DNA from: Streptomyces sp. NBC_00370
Lineage (GTDB): Bacteria; Actinomycetota; Actinomycetes; Streptomycetales; Streptomycetaceae
Reading direction: 5' to 3'
Length of the DNA stretch: 64,000 nt
NCBI RefSeq assembly: GCF_036084755.1
Contig: NZ_CP107968.1
Span: forward strand, 6,394,001-6,458,000
Shown: positions 17,474-25,463 of the stretch, in pieces
How positions within the stretch are numbered: position 1 is the stretch's first letter
Layout of the letters: each line of letters opens with the position of its first letter
Notes under the pieces: generated by a model
What the model was told of the DNA's origin: nothing
The model's input: the letters and a program-made list of their open reading frames with translations, nothing else
Databases searched by the model: none
Translations under genes and position numbers: made by a program

Positions 17474-18873
17474 CCGGCCTCCGGCTGACCTGGGTGCAGC
17501 CCGAGGACCTGGTGGGCCACGAACTGCGCCAGGCACGCGAGGACGGCAGGGACGCGGCCGACGTCGAACGGCGCTGGCTCGCCGCCGGGGGCCACCGCGC
17601 GCCCGAGCTGGCCGGGGCGTCCCCGGGACCCGCCGACCCCGCGCTGCGCGCGCTCGCCGGGCGACTTCTCGACGAACTGGCCCTGATCCCGGCCCCTTCG
17701 GCCGCCGAAGAGCCCACCGGCCTGGCAGAAATCCGGGCAGCCGCAGCGGCACCGGCGTCCCCGGCCGCCCGGCCCGTCGGCGCCGGGCTCACCCAGCGGC
17801 TCGAAGCCGGCTGGCTGGGCCGCGCTGCGGGCTGTCTGCTCGGCAAGCCCGTCGAGAAGCTGCCGCTCGCCGGTATCCGGGAGATCGCGCGCTCCACCGG
17901 CAACTGGCCGCTGGACGGCTGGTTCACCGAACGCGGCCTCGACCCCGAGGTCGCGGCCCGCTGGCCGTGGAACCGCCGCAGCAGGCCCACCTCGCTGGCC
18001 GAGAACATCGACGGCATGCCCGAGGACGACGACCTCAACTACCCGCTGCTCGGCCTGCTGTTGCTGGAGTCGCACGGCCACGGCTTCCGTACGCGGGACG
18101 TGGCGGAGCTGTGGCTCGCCGAACTCCCTGCGGGCCGCACCTTCACCGCCGAGCGCGTCGCGTACCGCAATCTGCTCGACGGCGTCGAGCCGCCCGCCAC
18201 CGGACAGCTGCGCAACCCCTTCCGCGAGTGGATCGGCGCCCTCATCCGCGCCGACATCTTCGGCTGGACCCACCCCGGCGACCCGCGCGCCGCCGCCGAA
18301 CAGGCCTGGCGTGACGCCGTCCTGACACACACCGCCAACGGTGTGTACGGCGAGATGTTCGCCGCAGCGGCCGTCGCCGAGGCGTCGGCCGGTGGCGGCG
18401 ATGTGCACGCCTGTCTGCGGGCCGGGCTCGCCGTCGTACCCGAACGCTCCCGGCTGGCCCGCGCCGTACGGTTCGGCGTCGCGGCGGCGCGGGCCGAACC
18501 GACCGGAACCATCGACGGGTTCGCCTCCGTCGTGGACCAGCTGCACGCCGAGTACGGCCACCACCACTGGGTCCATGTGCTGCCCAACGTGGCCCTGCTC
18601 GCCGCCGCCCTCACCCACGCCGAAGGCGACTTCACCGGCTCCATCTGCCGGGTCGTCTCCGGCGGCTGGGACACCGACTCCAACGGCGCCACGGCCGGCT
18701 CGATCGCCGGACTGCTCGCCGGGACCCCGGACGCGCTCCCGGCCCGCTGGACCGCCCCACTCAAGAACCGTCTGGCCACCACGGTCGGTGGTCTCGACGG
18801 GATCGGCTTCGACGAACTGGCCCGGCGCACCGCCGCGTTGGCCATCGCCGCCCAGGAGGACACCACACCATGA
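17470..18873 (+). CDS. ADP-ribosylglycohydrolase-family protein 4 with N-terminal extension
   Basis: 467 residues from ATG 17470 (ATGA overlap). About 115 N-terminal residues, Ala/Pro/Glu-rich with WVQPEDLVGHELRQAREDG, precede the glycohydrolase fold that starts at RLEAGWLGRAAGCLLGKPVEKL. The first metal motif reads MPEDDDLNYPLLGLL (EDDD in place of TDDT) and the second GGWDTDSNGATAGSIAGLL is canonical. This is the largest of the four copies, and the GGWDTDSNGAT form resembles a subfamily often annotated in sugar-utilisation loci. It overlaps the kinase gene by ATGA. Confidence 0.87.
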   Translation: MTGLRLTWVQPEDLVGHELRQAREDGRDAADVERRWLAAGGHRAPELAGASPGPADPALRALAGRLLDELALIPAPSAAEEPTGLAEIRAAAAAPASPAARPVGAGLTQRLEAGWLGRAAGCLLGKPVEKLPLAGIREIARSTGNWPLDGWFTERGLDPEVAARWPWNRRSRPTSLAENIDGMPEDDDLNYPLLGLLLLESHGHGFRTRDVAELWLAELPAGRTFTAERVAYRNLLDGVEPPATGQLRNPFREWIGALIRADIFGWTHPGDPRAAAEQAWRDAVLTHTANGVYGEMFAAAAVAEASAGGGDVHACLRAGLAVVPERSRLARAVRFGVAAARAEPTGTIDGFASVVDQLHAEYGHHHWVHVLPNVALLAAALTHAEGDFTGSICRVVSGGWDTDSNGATAGSIAGLLAGTPDALPARWTAPLKNRLATTVGGLDGIGFDELARRTAALAIAAQEDTTP

Positions 18874-19784
18874 CCGCAGCTACCGCAGCGAGGATCGTCG
18901 TCCTCGGCAGTACGAACATGGATCTGGTCGCCTACACCAGCACGGCCCCGGCGCGCGGCGAGACCGTCACCGGCCGGTCCTTCGTCACCGTCCCCGGCGG
19001 CAAGGGCGCCAACCAGGCCATCGCGGCGGCCCGCGCCGGCGGCTCCGTGTCCATGATCGGCGCCGTCGGTGAGGACGACTTCGGCAGCCGGCTGCGCGCC
19101 ACCCTGGCGGAGTCCGGTGTGGCGACCGGCGCGCTGCGCACCGTGCCGGGCCCGAGCGGCACCGCGCACATCGTCGTGGACGACGCCGGGGAGAACGCGA
19201 TCGTCGTGGTCCCCGGCGCCAACGGCACCGTCACCGCGCTCGCCGAAGGCGATGAGGACGTCATCGCCGCGGCGGGCGCGCTGCTGCTCCAGCTCGAACT
19301 GCCCATGGAGGCTGTGCTGGCCGGTGCCGGCGCCGCCCGCCGGCACGGCGTACGGACGATCCTGACGCCCGCCCCCGCGCAGCCGCTGCCCCCCGAACTC
19401 CTCGCCGTCACGGATCTGTTGGTCCCCAACGAACACGAGGCAGCCACCCTCACGGGCAAGGACGACGCCTGGGCGGCGGCGCCCGTCCTGCTCGAATCCG
19501 TACCCGAGGCCGTGATCACGCTCGGCGCGGAGGGAAGCCTGTACGCGGCCCGTGGCCAGGAGCCGCTGCTCGTCCCCGCGCGCAAGACCCGCGCCGTCGA
19601 CACCACGGCCGCCGGTGACACCTTCGTCGGCGCGCTGTCCGTCGCTCTCGGCGAAGGCGTCCCCATGCCGCGCGCGCTGGCCTGGGCCTCGGCCGCCTCC
19701 GCCCTGTCGGTGGCCGAGCAGGGCGCCTCGTCCTCCATGCCGGAGCGCTCACGCATCGAGGCGCTGGCCGCCACCGCACCCTGA
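18870..19784 (+). CDS. PfkB-family carbohydrate kinase, ribokinase-like
   Basis: 304 residues. Signatures: N-terminal VVLGSTNMDLVAYTSTAPARG, GGKGANQAIAAARAG (sugar-binding GG motif of ribokinases) and C-terminal DTTAAGDTFVGAL with the catalytic aspartate of the GAGD-type anion hole (here AAGD). It should phosphorylate a pentose, most simply ribose freed by the upstream glycohydrolases, to a 5-phosphate that enters the pentose phosphate pathway. It starts inside the stop of glycohydrolase 4 (ATGA), strong support for shared function. Confidence 0.9.
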   Translation: MTAATAARIVVLGSTNMDLVAYTSTAPARGETVTGRSFVTVPGGKGANQAIAAARAGGSVSMIGAVGEDDFGSRLRATLAESGVATGALRTVPGPSGTAHIVVDDAGENAIVVVPGANGTVTALAEGDEDVIAAAGALLLQLELPMEAVLAGAGAARRHGVRTILTPAPAQPLPPELLAVTDLLVPNEHEAATLTGKDDAWAAAPVLLESVPEAVITLGAEGSLYAARGQEPLLVPARKTRAVDTTAAGDTFVGALSVALGEGVPMPRALAWASAASALSVAEQGASSSMPERSRIEALAATAP

Positions 19785-19834
19785 CCCGTCCTCCCCGCCG
19801 GACACCCTGCCGACACGAAAGGCCCAGGCACGCC

Positions 19835-21064
19835 ATGCAGCAACAGCCCCCGGACGACGACCACTCGGCGCCCCGGCACCCCGGCCCGCTCGACGGGCTG
19901 CGCGTGCTGGACATGGCGACGCTGTTCGCCGGTCCGCTCGCCGCCACCATGCTCGGTGACTTCGGCGCGCAGGTGACCAAGATCGAGCATCCGCTGAAGC
20001 CCGACCCGTCCCGTGGCCACGGCCCCAGCAAGGACGGCGTCGGCCTCTGGTGGAAGCACCTCGGCCGCAACAAGCGCAATCTGACGCTCAACCTGTCCAC
20101 CCCCGGCGGTCGGGACGTGCTGCTCAAACTGGCCGCCGACGCCGATGTGATCATCGAGAACTTCCGCCCCGGCACCCTGGAGAAATGGGGTCTCGGCTGG
20201 GAGGAGCTGTCCGCGGTCAACCCCCGTCTGGTGCTGGCCAGGGTCACCGGCTTCGGCCAGTTCGGCCCGTACTCCACCCGGCCGGGGTTCGGCACCCTCG
20301 CCGAGGCCATGAGCGGCTTCGCCGCCGTCACCGGCGAGCCGGACGGGCCACCCACCCTGCCGCCCTTCGGCCTCGCCGACTCCGTGGCCGCGCTGGCCAC
20401 TTCGTACGCGGTGATGACCGCGCTGGCGGGCCGCGACCGCACCGGCGAGGGCCAGGTCGTGGACATGGCGATCATCGAGCCGATGCTGGCCATGCTCGGC
20501 CCGCAGATCCTGTGGCACGACCAACTCGGCTATGTGCAGCCGAGGACGGGCAACCGGTCAGCCAACAACGCCCCGCGCAACACCTATCGGACCGCCGACG
20601 GCAAGTGGCTGGCCGTCTCGACCTCCGCCCAGTCCATCGCCGAACGGGTCGTACGGCTCGTCGGCCACCCCGAGTTCATCGACGAGCCGTGGTTCGCGAC
20701 CGGCGCGGGCCGCGCCCAGCACGCCGACGCCCTGGACGAGGCGGTCGGCGGCTGGATCGCCCGGCACGACGCCGACGAGGTGGTCGCGGTCTTCGAGAAG
20801 GCACAGGCCGCCGTCGCGCCGATCTACGACGTGCGGGACGTGATGGCCGATCCGCAGTACCGCGCGCTCGGCTCCATCGTCCGCGTCGAGGACGAGGAGT
20901 TGGGGCCGGTGCAGATGCAGAACGTCCTCTTCCGGCTCTCCGCGACACCCGGCGCCGTCAAATGGGCGGGCCGTCCGCACGGCGCCGACACCACCGAGAT
21001 CCTGGCCGAACTGGGCCTGAGCGACGACGAGATCGCCGGACTGCGGGAAGGCGGCGCGCTGTGA
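19835..21064 (+). CDS. CaiB/BaiF family (class III) CoA transferase
   Basis: 409 residues. Family features: LRVLDMATLFAGPLAATMLGDFGAQVTKIEHP at the N-terminus, NKRNLTLNLSTPGGRDVLLKL, the catalytic-aspartate region GQVVDMAIIEPMLAML and NRSANNAPRNTYRTADGKWLAVS. Enzymes of this class move CoA from one carboxylic acid to another. It begins 51 bases after the kinase and shares GTGA with a CitE-type lyase, so it probably activates a carboxylate (for example a malate- or citramalate-like acid) that the lyase then cleaves. Whether this acid comes from the same imported compound as the sugar is inference. Confidence 0.9.
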   Translation: MQQQPPDDDHSAPRHPGPLDGLRVLDMATLFAGPLAATMLGDFGAQVTKIEHPLKPDPSRGHGPSKDGVGLWWKHLGRNKRNLTLNLSTPGGRDVLLKLAADADVIIENFRPGTLEKWGLGWEELSAVNPRLVLARVTGFGQFGPYSTRPGFGTLAEAMSGFAAVTGEPDGPPTLPPFGLADSVAALATSYAVMTALAGRDRTGEGQVVDMAIIEPMLAMLGPQILWHDQLGYVQPRTGNRSANNAPRNTYRTADGKWLAVSTSAQSIAERVVRLVGHPEFIDEPWFATGAGRAQHADALDEAVGGWIARHDADEVVAVFEKAQAAVAPIYDVRDVMADPQYRALGSIVRVEDEELGPVQMQNVLFRLSATPGAVKWAGRPHGADTTEILAELGLSDDEIAGLREGGAL

Positions 21065-21975
21065 GCACGGGATCCGTCACCGCGCCCCGCGCGCCGGGCG
21101 CCATGGACACCGTACTGACCTGGCTGTACGCGCCGGGCGACCGGCCCGACGTGGTGGCCAAGGCGCTGCGGTCCGGCGCCGATGTGGTGCTGGTCGACCT
21201 GGAGGACGCGGTCGCCCCCGACCGTAAGGAGTACGCCAGGGCCGCCACCGCCGAGTTGCTGGCGCAGCCCGCGCCGGGCCCGGCCGCCGTCCATGTGCGG
21301 ATCAACGCGATCGGAGGGCAGCACGCGGCGGCCGACCTGGCGGCGCTGGCGTCGCTGCCGGGGCTCGGCGGTCTCCGGCTGCCGAAGGTCGCTGTCGCCG
21401 CCGAGATCGCCGATGTCGTACGGCAGCTACGGGCCCGGCCGGACGGCGACGCGGGCCACGGCGGCGCCGTCCCCGGTCTCTACCCGCTGCTGGAATCGGC
21501 GCTCGGCATCGAGAACGCCTTCGCCGTCGCCACCGCCGATCCCGCCGTGCGGGGGATCGCGCTCGGCGAGGCGGATCTGCGGGCCGATCTGGGCATGAGC
21601 GACGAGAACGCGCTCGCCTGGCCGCGCGCCCGGGTCGTCGTGGCGGCCCGCGCGGCGGGACTCGCGCCACCGGCGCAGTCCGTCTACCCCGACGTCAAGG
21701 ATCTGGCCGGGCTCGCCGAGTCCTGCGCGCGGGGCCGCGCGCTCGGGTTCCTCGGCCGGACGGCCATCCACCCACGGCAGTTGCCGGTGATCGAGCGGGC
21801 CTATCTGCCGACGGTCGCCGAGGTGGCGGCGGCCAGGGAGACGGTTGCCGCTGCCGAGACCGACGGGGGAGCGCTGGCGCTGCCCGACGGCCGGTTCGTG
21901 GACGCGGCCGTGGTGGCGGGGGCCCGCCGCACCCTCGCACTCGCGGACCGCGCGGCGGCGCCCCGGCACAACTGA
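21061..21975 (+). CDS. HpcH/HpaI aldolase / CitE-type beta-hydroxyacyl-CoA lyase
   Basis: 304 residues from GTG 21061, overlapping the CoA transferase stop. Motifs: TWLYAPGDRPDVVAKAL, VVLVDLEDAVAPDRK (Mg-binding Asp/Glu), VHVRINAIG, PLLESALGIENA and IALGEADLRADLGM. These match CitE-like enzymes such as malyl-, citramalyl- and related beta-hydroxyacyl-CoA lyases, which split the CoA ester into acetyl-CoA (or a homologue) and an oxo acid. It is the last gene of the operon and converges with the VOC gene. Confidence 0.9.
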   Translation: MSTGSVTAPRAPGAMDTVLTWLYAPGDRPDVVAKALRSGADVVLVDLEDAVAPDRKEYARAATAELLAQPAPGPAAVHVRINAIGGQHAAADLAALASLPGLGGLRLPKVAVAAEIADVVRQLRARPDGDAGHGGAVPGLYPLLESALGIENAFAVATADPAVRGIALGEADLRADLGMSDENALAWPRARVVVAARAAGLAPPAQSVYPDVKDLAGLAESCARGRALGFLGRTAIHPRQLPVIERAYLPTVAEVAAARETVAAAETDGGALALPDGRFVDAAVVAGARRTLALADRAAAPRHN

Positions 21976-22009
21976 CGCCCCGTCACGGCCGTGGTGCCCG
22001 TCGGGCGTC
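21974..22009. terminator. Weak terminator-like dyad between convergent genes
   Basis: GACGCCC at 21974-21980 pairs with GGGCGTC at 22003-22009 across a 22-base loop; no T-run. It lies in the 67-base gap between the CitE-type gene and the VOC gene. Confidence 0.3.
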
Positions 22010-22042
22010 GCCGTCGTGCCTGGGCGGCCTCGCCGCAAGCGC

Positions 22043-22819
22043 TCAGCGGGAGGTGGACCTGACGATCGTGAAGACCGCGCCCTCCGGGTCGGCGACCTTC
22101 GCCGCCCGGCCCGTCTCCTCCTCGTGCGGCGGCTGGATGACGTCCCCGCCGAGTTCGGTCACGAGCCGCGCCGCCGCGTCCGTGTCCTCCACCTCGAAGT
22201 ACGTCATCCAGTGCGAACCCAGCTCGCGCGGGAGGGAGTTGCCCAGGCCGTGCAGCGAGGCGACAGGCCGTCCTGCGAGCCGCAGCGTCAGATAGTCGAA
22301 GTCGGCGGAGACGACCGCCTCGGCGTCGTAGCCGAAGACCGCCTGGTAGAACTTGGCGACCGACGACGTCTCCCGGGTCAGCAGCTCGTTCCACGCGGGC
22401 GTGCCATGGGACTGCGCGACCGCGGTCCCGGTGTGCGCCCACGCCTGCCAGATGCCGAAGACCGCGCCGGCCGGGTCGGAGGCGATGGCCAGCCGGCCCG
22501 CCTTGCCCGCGTCCAGCGGGCCCACGCCGACGGTGCCGCCGCAGCTCCTGATGGTCTCGGCGGTCGAGTCGGCGTCGTCGGTCGCCAGATACGTCGTCCA
22601 GGCGATGGGCAGATGCCGGTCGGGCGGCAGCTCGCCGATGCCGGCGACCACCTGACCGTCGAGCGTCCCGCGCACATAGGGGCCGAGCTGCCCGGGGCCC
22701 TCCTGGAACTCCCAGCCGAACAGCGCGCCGTAGAACTCCTGGGTCGCGGCCAGGCCGTGCACCATCAGACTCACCCAGCAGGGCGTGCCTGGAGTGCGCC
22801 GGATCGCTGCCTCGGTCAT
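22043..22819 (-). CDS. VOC-family (glyoxalase/bleomycin-resistance fold) protein, two domains
   Basis: 258 residues with two repeated VOC domains. The halves begin at TPCWVSLMVHGLAATQEFYGALFGWEF and at TPAWNELLTRETSSVAKFYQAVFGYDA, each ending in a strand such as DPAGAVFGIWQ and DPEGAVFTIVR. I chose ATG 22819 because GAGGAG lies just upstream of it; the frame stays open for 30 residues further but without family similarity. Such proteins occur as stress, resistance or hydroxylase-like proteins; no substrate can be named. It is transcribed alone. Confidence 0.88.
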   Translation of the reverse strand: MTEAAIRRTPGTPCWVSLMVHGLAATQEFYGALFGWEFQEGPGQLGPYVRGTLDGQVVAGIGELPPDRHLPIAWTTYLATDDADSTAETIRSCGGTVGVGPLDAGKAGRLAIASDPAGAVFGIWQAWAHTGTAVAQSHGTPAWNELLTRETSSVAKFYQAVFGYDAEAVVSADFDYLTLRLAGRPVASLHGLGNSLPRELGSHWMTYFEVEDTDAAARLVTELGGDVIQPPHEEETGRAAKVADPEGAVFTIVRSTSR

Positions 22820-23038
22820 CGACTCTCCTCGTGTACCCGGCGGACTCGCGGGGTGCGTCCCTGGGGCGTGTCCGCGAAGTCCCGCTCCGGGTCGCGGGGA
22901 CACTCCCAAGCAGACTCTCGCACCACCCGGCCCGCCGCGCTTCTCGACTCCACCGCTTTTGGCGTGATCTGGATTCGGTGTTTACCGCGCGTTTTGGCGG
23001 CGTTACGCGGCTATGACGGGGTGCGCGAGGATGGCGGT

Positions 23039-23866
23039 ATGACAGCCATCATCACCGCGACGGAACTCGCGGGCGAGTCGGCCGGACCCCGGCCGCCCGT
23101 CCTCCTGGACATCCGCTACACGCTGGGCGGGCCGCCCGGCCGCCCCGCGTACGAGGCGGGGCATCTGCCGGGCGCCGTTTACGTCGATCTGGACACCGAA
23201 CTGGCCGGTGAGCCCGGGCCCGCGGGGCGCCATCCGCTCCCCGACGCTGCCGCTTTCGGCGCCGTGATGCGCCGCGCCGGTGTGTCCGCCGACTCGTCCG
23301 TGGTCGTCTACGACGGAGCTCAGGGCTGGTCGGCGGCGCGCGCCTGGTGGCTGCTGCGCTGGGCGGGCCACCAGGACGTCCGCGTACTGGACGGCGGTCT
23401 CGCAAGCTGGACAGGGCCGCTGTCCACCGAGATTCCGAAGCCCGAGGAGGGCGACTTCCGCCCGGCGCCCGGCGGACTCCCGGTGCTCGACGCGGACGGC
23501 GCCGCCGCGCTCGCCCGGCGGGGACTCCTGCTCGACGCGCGGGCCGCCGAGCGCTACCGGGGCGAGATCGAGCCGATCGATCCGGTGGCCGGCCATGTGC
23601 CAGGCGCGCACTCCGCTCCTACGAGCGGGAATCTGGCCGAAAATGGCACCTTCCTCCCGACTGCTGATCTTGTGAGCCGGTTCGAGGCCCTGGGCGCCAC
23701 CCCCGGCACCGAGGTCGGGGTCTACTGCGGCTCGGGCGTGTCGGCGGCCCAGCAGGTGCTGGCGCTGGAGATCGCGGGCATCCCGGCGGCGCTGTACGCG
23801 GGCTCCTGGTCGGAGTGGTCGGCGGACACCACCCGCCCGGTCGCCACCGGACCGGACCCCGCCTAG
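23039..23866 (+). CDS. Thiosulfate / 3-mercaptopyruvate sulfurtransferase (rhodanese, two-domain)
   Basis: 275 residues with tandem rhodanese domains. The N-terminal inactive domain includes VLLDIRYTLGGPPGRPAYEAGHLPGAVYVDLD; the C-terminal domain has LLDARAAERYRG and the active loop VYCGSGVSA with the persulfide-forming cysteine. CGSGVSA is closer to mercaptopyruvate sulfurtransferases (CGSGVTA) than to CRKGVT rhodaneses. It handles sulfane sulfur transfer, for example to cyanide or thiols. The ATG at 23039 is the start that gives the family length. It converges on sepH across a strong terminator. Confidence 0.9.
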   Translation: MTAIITATELAGESAGPRPPVLLDIRYTLGGPPGRPAYEAGHLPGAVYVDLDTELAGEPGPAGRHPLPDAAAFGAVMRRAGVSADSSVVVYDGAQGWSAARAWWLLRWAGHQDVRVLDGGLASWTGPLSTEIPKPEEGDFRPAPGGLPVLDADGAAALARRGLLLDARAAERYRGEIEPIDPVAGHVPGAHSAPTSGNLAENGTFLPTADLVSRFEALGATPGTEVGVYCGSGVSAAQQVLALEIAGIPAALYAGSWSEWSADTTRPVATGPDPA

Positions 23867-23870
23867 GCCG

Positions 23871-23921
23871 GACAGCGCGATGGCCCGTACGCATCAGATG
23901 CGTACGGGCCACCGCGCTGTC
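23871..23921. terminator. Bidirectional terminator between the sulfurtransferase and sepH
   Basis: Inverted repeat with 23-base arms and one mismatch (beginning GACAGCGCG, ending CGCGCTGTC) around a 5-base loop TCAGA, in the gap between two convergent genes. Confidence 0.85.
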
Positions 23922-23950
23922 GCGTAGAACGAAGCGCGTACGACGAAGCG

Positions 23951-24997
23951 CTACTCCTGCTTCTTGCGGCGCGTGCCGAAGACGATCTCGTCCCAGCTCG
24001 GCACCGCCGCGCGCCTGCCGGGCCGGACACCGTCCGCCTCGGCCTGCCGGTCCGTCGTGCCGGTGAGCCGGTCGCGGTGACCGGAGACCGAGCGCGGCAT
24101 GAGCACGTCCGCGTAGGCGGACCCGGCACCGGCCGAAGCCGCGGGCGCCGGCGGCTCCTCGGCCTCCGGCTCCTGCGCGGGCTCGGCGGCGGGCGGCTCG
24201 GGCGGCGCGGGCCGCTCGGGCACGACCATGTCGCCACGGAAGCTCGGTACCGCCTCCAGCAGGCTCGTCAGCGAGTCGCGCTCACTGGTCTCGTCGGGCT
24301 CCGCCGGTACGCCGGGGCGCTCCATGGCCCGGTCGAGGGCGCGGTCGAGCGGCCGGTCGCGCGGCAGCCTGGCGATCCGGGGCACGAACGGGAAGCTCGG
24401 CTCCTGGCTCGGGGCCGCCAGCGTGTCGTCGGGATCGCCGATCAGCGCGCGCGCCTCGTCGTCGACGGCCTGGACGAGCCGCCTGGGCGGGTCGTACGTC
24501 CAGCTCGCCGAGTGCGGTTCACCGGCGACGCGGTAGACCAGCAGCACCTCCCAGGTGCCGTCGTCCCGCCGCCAGGAGTCCCACTGGACGGTCTCCTTCT
24601 CGGCGCCGCGCAGGGTGAGCCGCTCCTGCACCGCCTCACCGAGCTGGGGACCCGCGTTCTCGCCGGGCCGCCGGACAGCTGTCTTCCGCGCGCGCTCGGC
24701 CATGAAGGCGCGCTCGGCCAGCACGGGGCCCTCGAAGCGCCTGACCCGGTCGACGGGGATGCCGGCGAACTGGGCGACCTCTTCGGCCGATGCTCCGGCC
24801 CGTATCCGCGCCTGGATGTCACGGGGCCTGAGGTGGCTCTCCACCTCGATCTCGATCTGACCGAGCCTGGCACGGTCGTTCCGTACGGCTGCCCGCAGCC
24901 GCTCGTCGATCGGCAGCGTGTATTCCGTGCTGTCGGCAGCCTTGAGCACCAGTCGTGTGCCGTCGTTCGAGACGGCCACGACACGCAGTTCGGGCAT
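23951..24997 (-). CDS. sepH: Cell division protein SepH
   Basis: 348 residues. The N-terminal DUF3071 domain (PELRVVAVSNDGTRLVLKAAD) contains a helix-turn-helix-like segment RIRAGASAEEVAQFAGIPVDRVRRFEGPV; the C-terminal half is acidic, proline-rich and disordered, ending in a short conserved tail FGTRRKKQE. SepH is an FtsZ regulator conserved in actinobacteria that promotes Z-ring assembly during sporulation septation. ATG 24997 has GGAGGT directly upstream. I recall the S. coelicolor homologue as SCO5855. The gene is monocistronic. Confidence 0.95.
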   Translation of the reverse strand: MPELRVVAVSNDGTRLVLKAADSTEYTLPIDERLRAAVRNDRARLGQIEIEVESHLRPRDIQARIRAGASAEEVAQFAGIPVDRVRRFEGPVLAERAFMAERARKTAVRRPGENAGPQLGEAVQERLTLRGAEKETVQWDSWRRDDGTWEVLLVYRVAGEPHSASWTYDPPRRLVQAVDDEARALIGDPDDTLAAPSQEPSFPFVPRIARLPRDRPLDRALDRAMERPGVPAEPDETSERDSLTSLLEAVPSFRGDMVVPERPAPPEPPAAEPAQEPEAEEPPAPAASAGAGSAYADVLMPRSVSGHRDRLTGTTDRQAEADGVRPGRRAAVPSWDEIVFGTRRKKQE

Positions 24998-25463
24998 GGG
25001 AACCTCCCGGGTGGTGCCTGCCGACGTCACGTGCGTCGCTGCTTCCGCTAGTCGAGTGTGGCCTGCCCGGGTGCAGCCTGCCACAACCTTGCCGTGTTGC
25101 CCGGCGTGTCGGGCAGGGGTCCTGGATCGCCGTTATGGCACGGTTACCTGTTTGCGACGCAGAGTGACGGACCGGTCACTCTGTGCAGCAGGCGTCCGTG
25201 CGGCGCAACGGCCCCGCCGGATCGAGTGCCACTTCGGCCCCCTTCCGGAGGTCCCGGACACCCGCGAGGGAGTCCGGCCCCAGGGCTCGCCACAGTACTC
25301 CATTCGGGCCATCCGGGTGGGCTGACGCGCCGCCCAAGTTCTCCGTGACCACGGGAGTTGAGCCCTTCCCCCGGCCGTCGTCCGGTGTTGCGCTTCACAC
25401 AATCCGCAGAATCGGAAGGTTTCACTTCGCCCAATTGTCCCTTCCTGATGCAGGGTGGGGCAG
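24998..25463. other. 466-bp divergent intergenic region (sepH / membrane protein)
   Basis: No gene is supported here. The one clear structure is the perfect dyad at 25160-25183, listed separately. Short frames in this gap lack ribosome-binding sites and coding bias. The region should contain the promoters of sepH (leftward) and of the membrane-protein gene (rightward), but I could not place convincing -35/-10 pairs. Confidence 0.6.
25160..25183. promoter_or_regulatory. Perfect 9+9 dyad, possible operator
   Basis: CAGAGTGAC (25160-25168) and GTCACTCTG (25175-25183) are perfect inverted repeats around GGACCG. There is no T-run and no gene ends here, so an operator is more likely than a terminator. 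It is 163 bases from the sepH start and 281 from the divergent gene. Confidence 0.45.

Noticed and set aside
14018..18873. Toxin-antitoxin or anti-phage ADP-ribosylation system
   Set aside because: No ADP-ribosyltransferase toxin or DNA-targeting DarT-like gene accompanies the glycohydrolases, whereas a sugar importer and kinase do; catabolism is the simpler reading.
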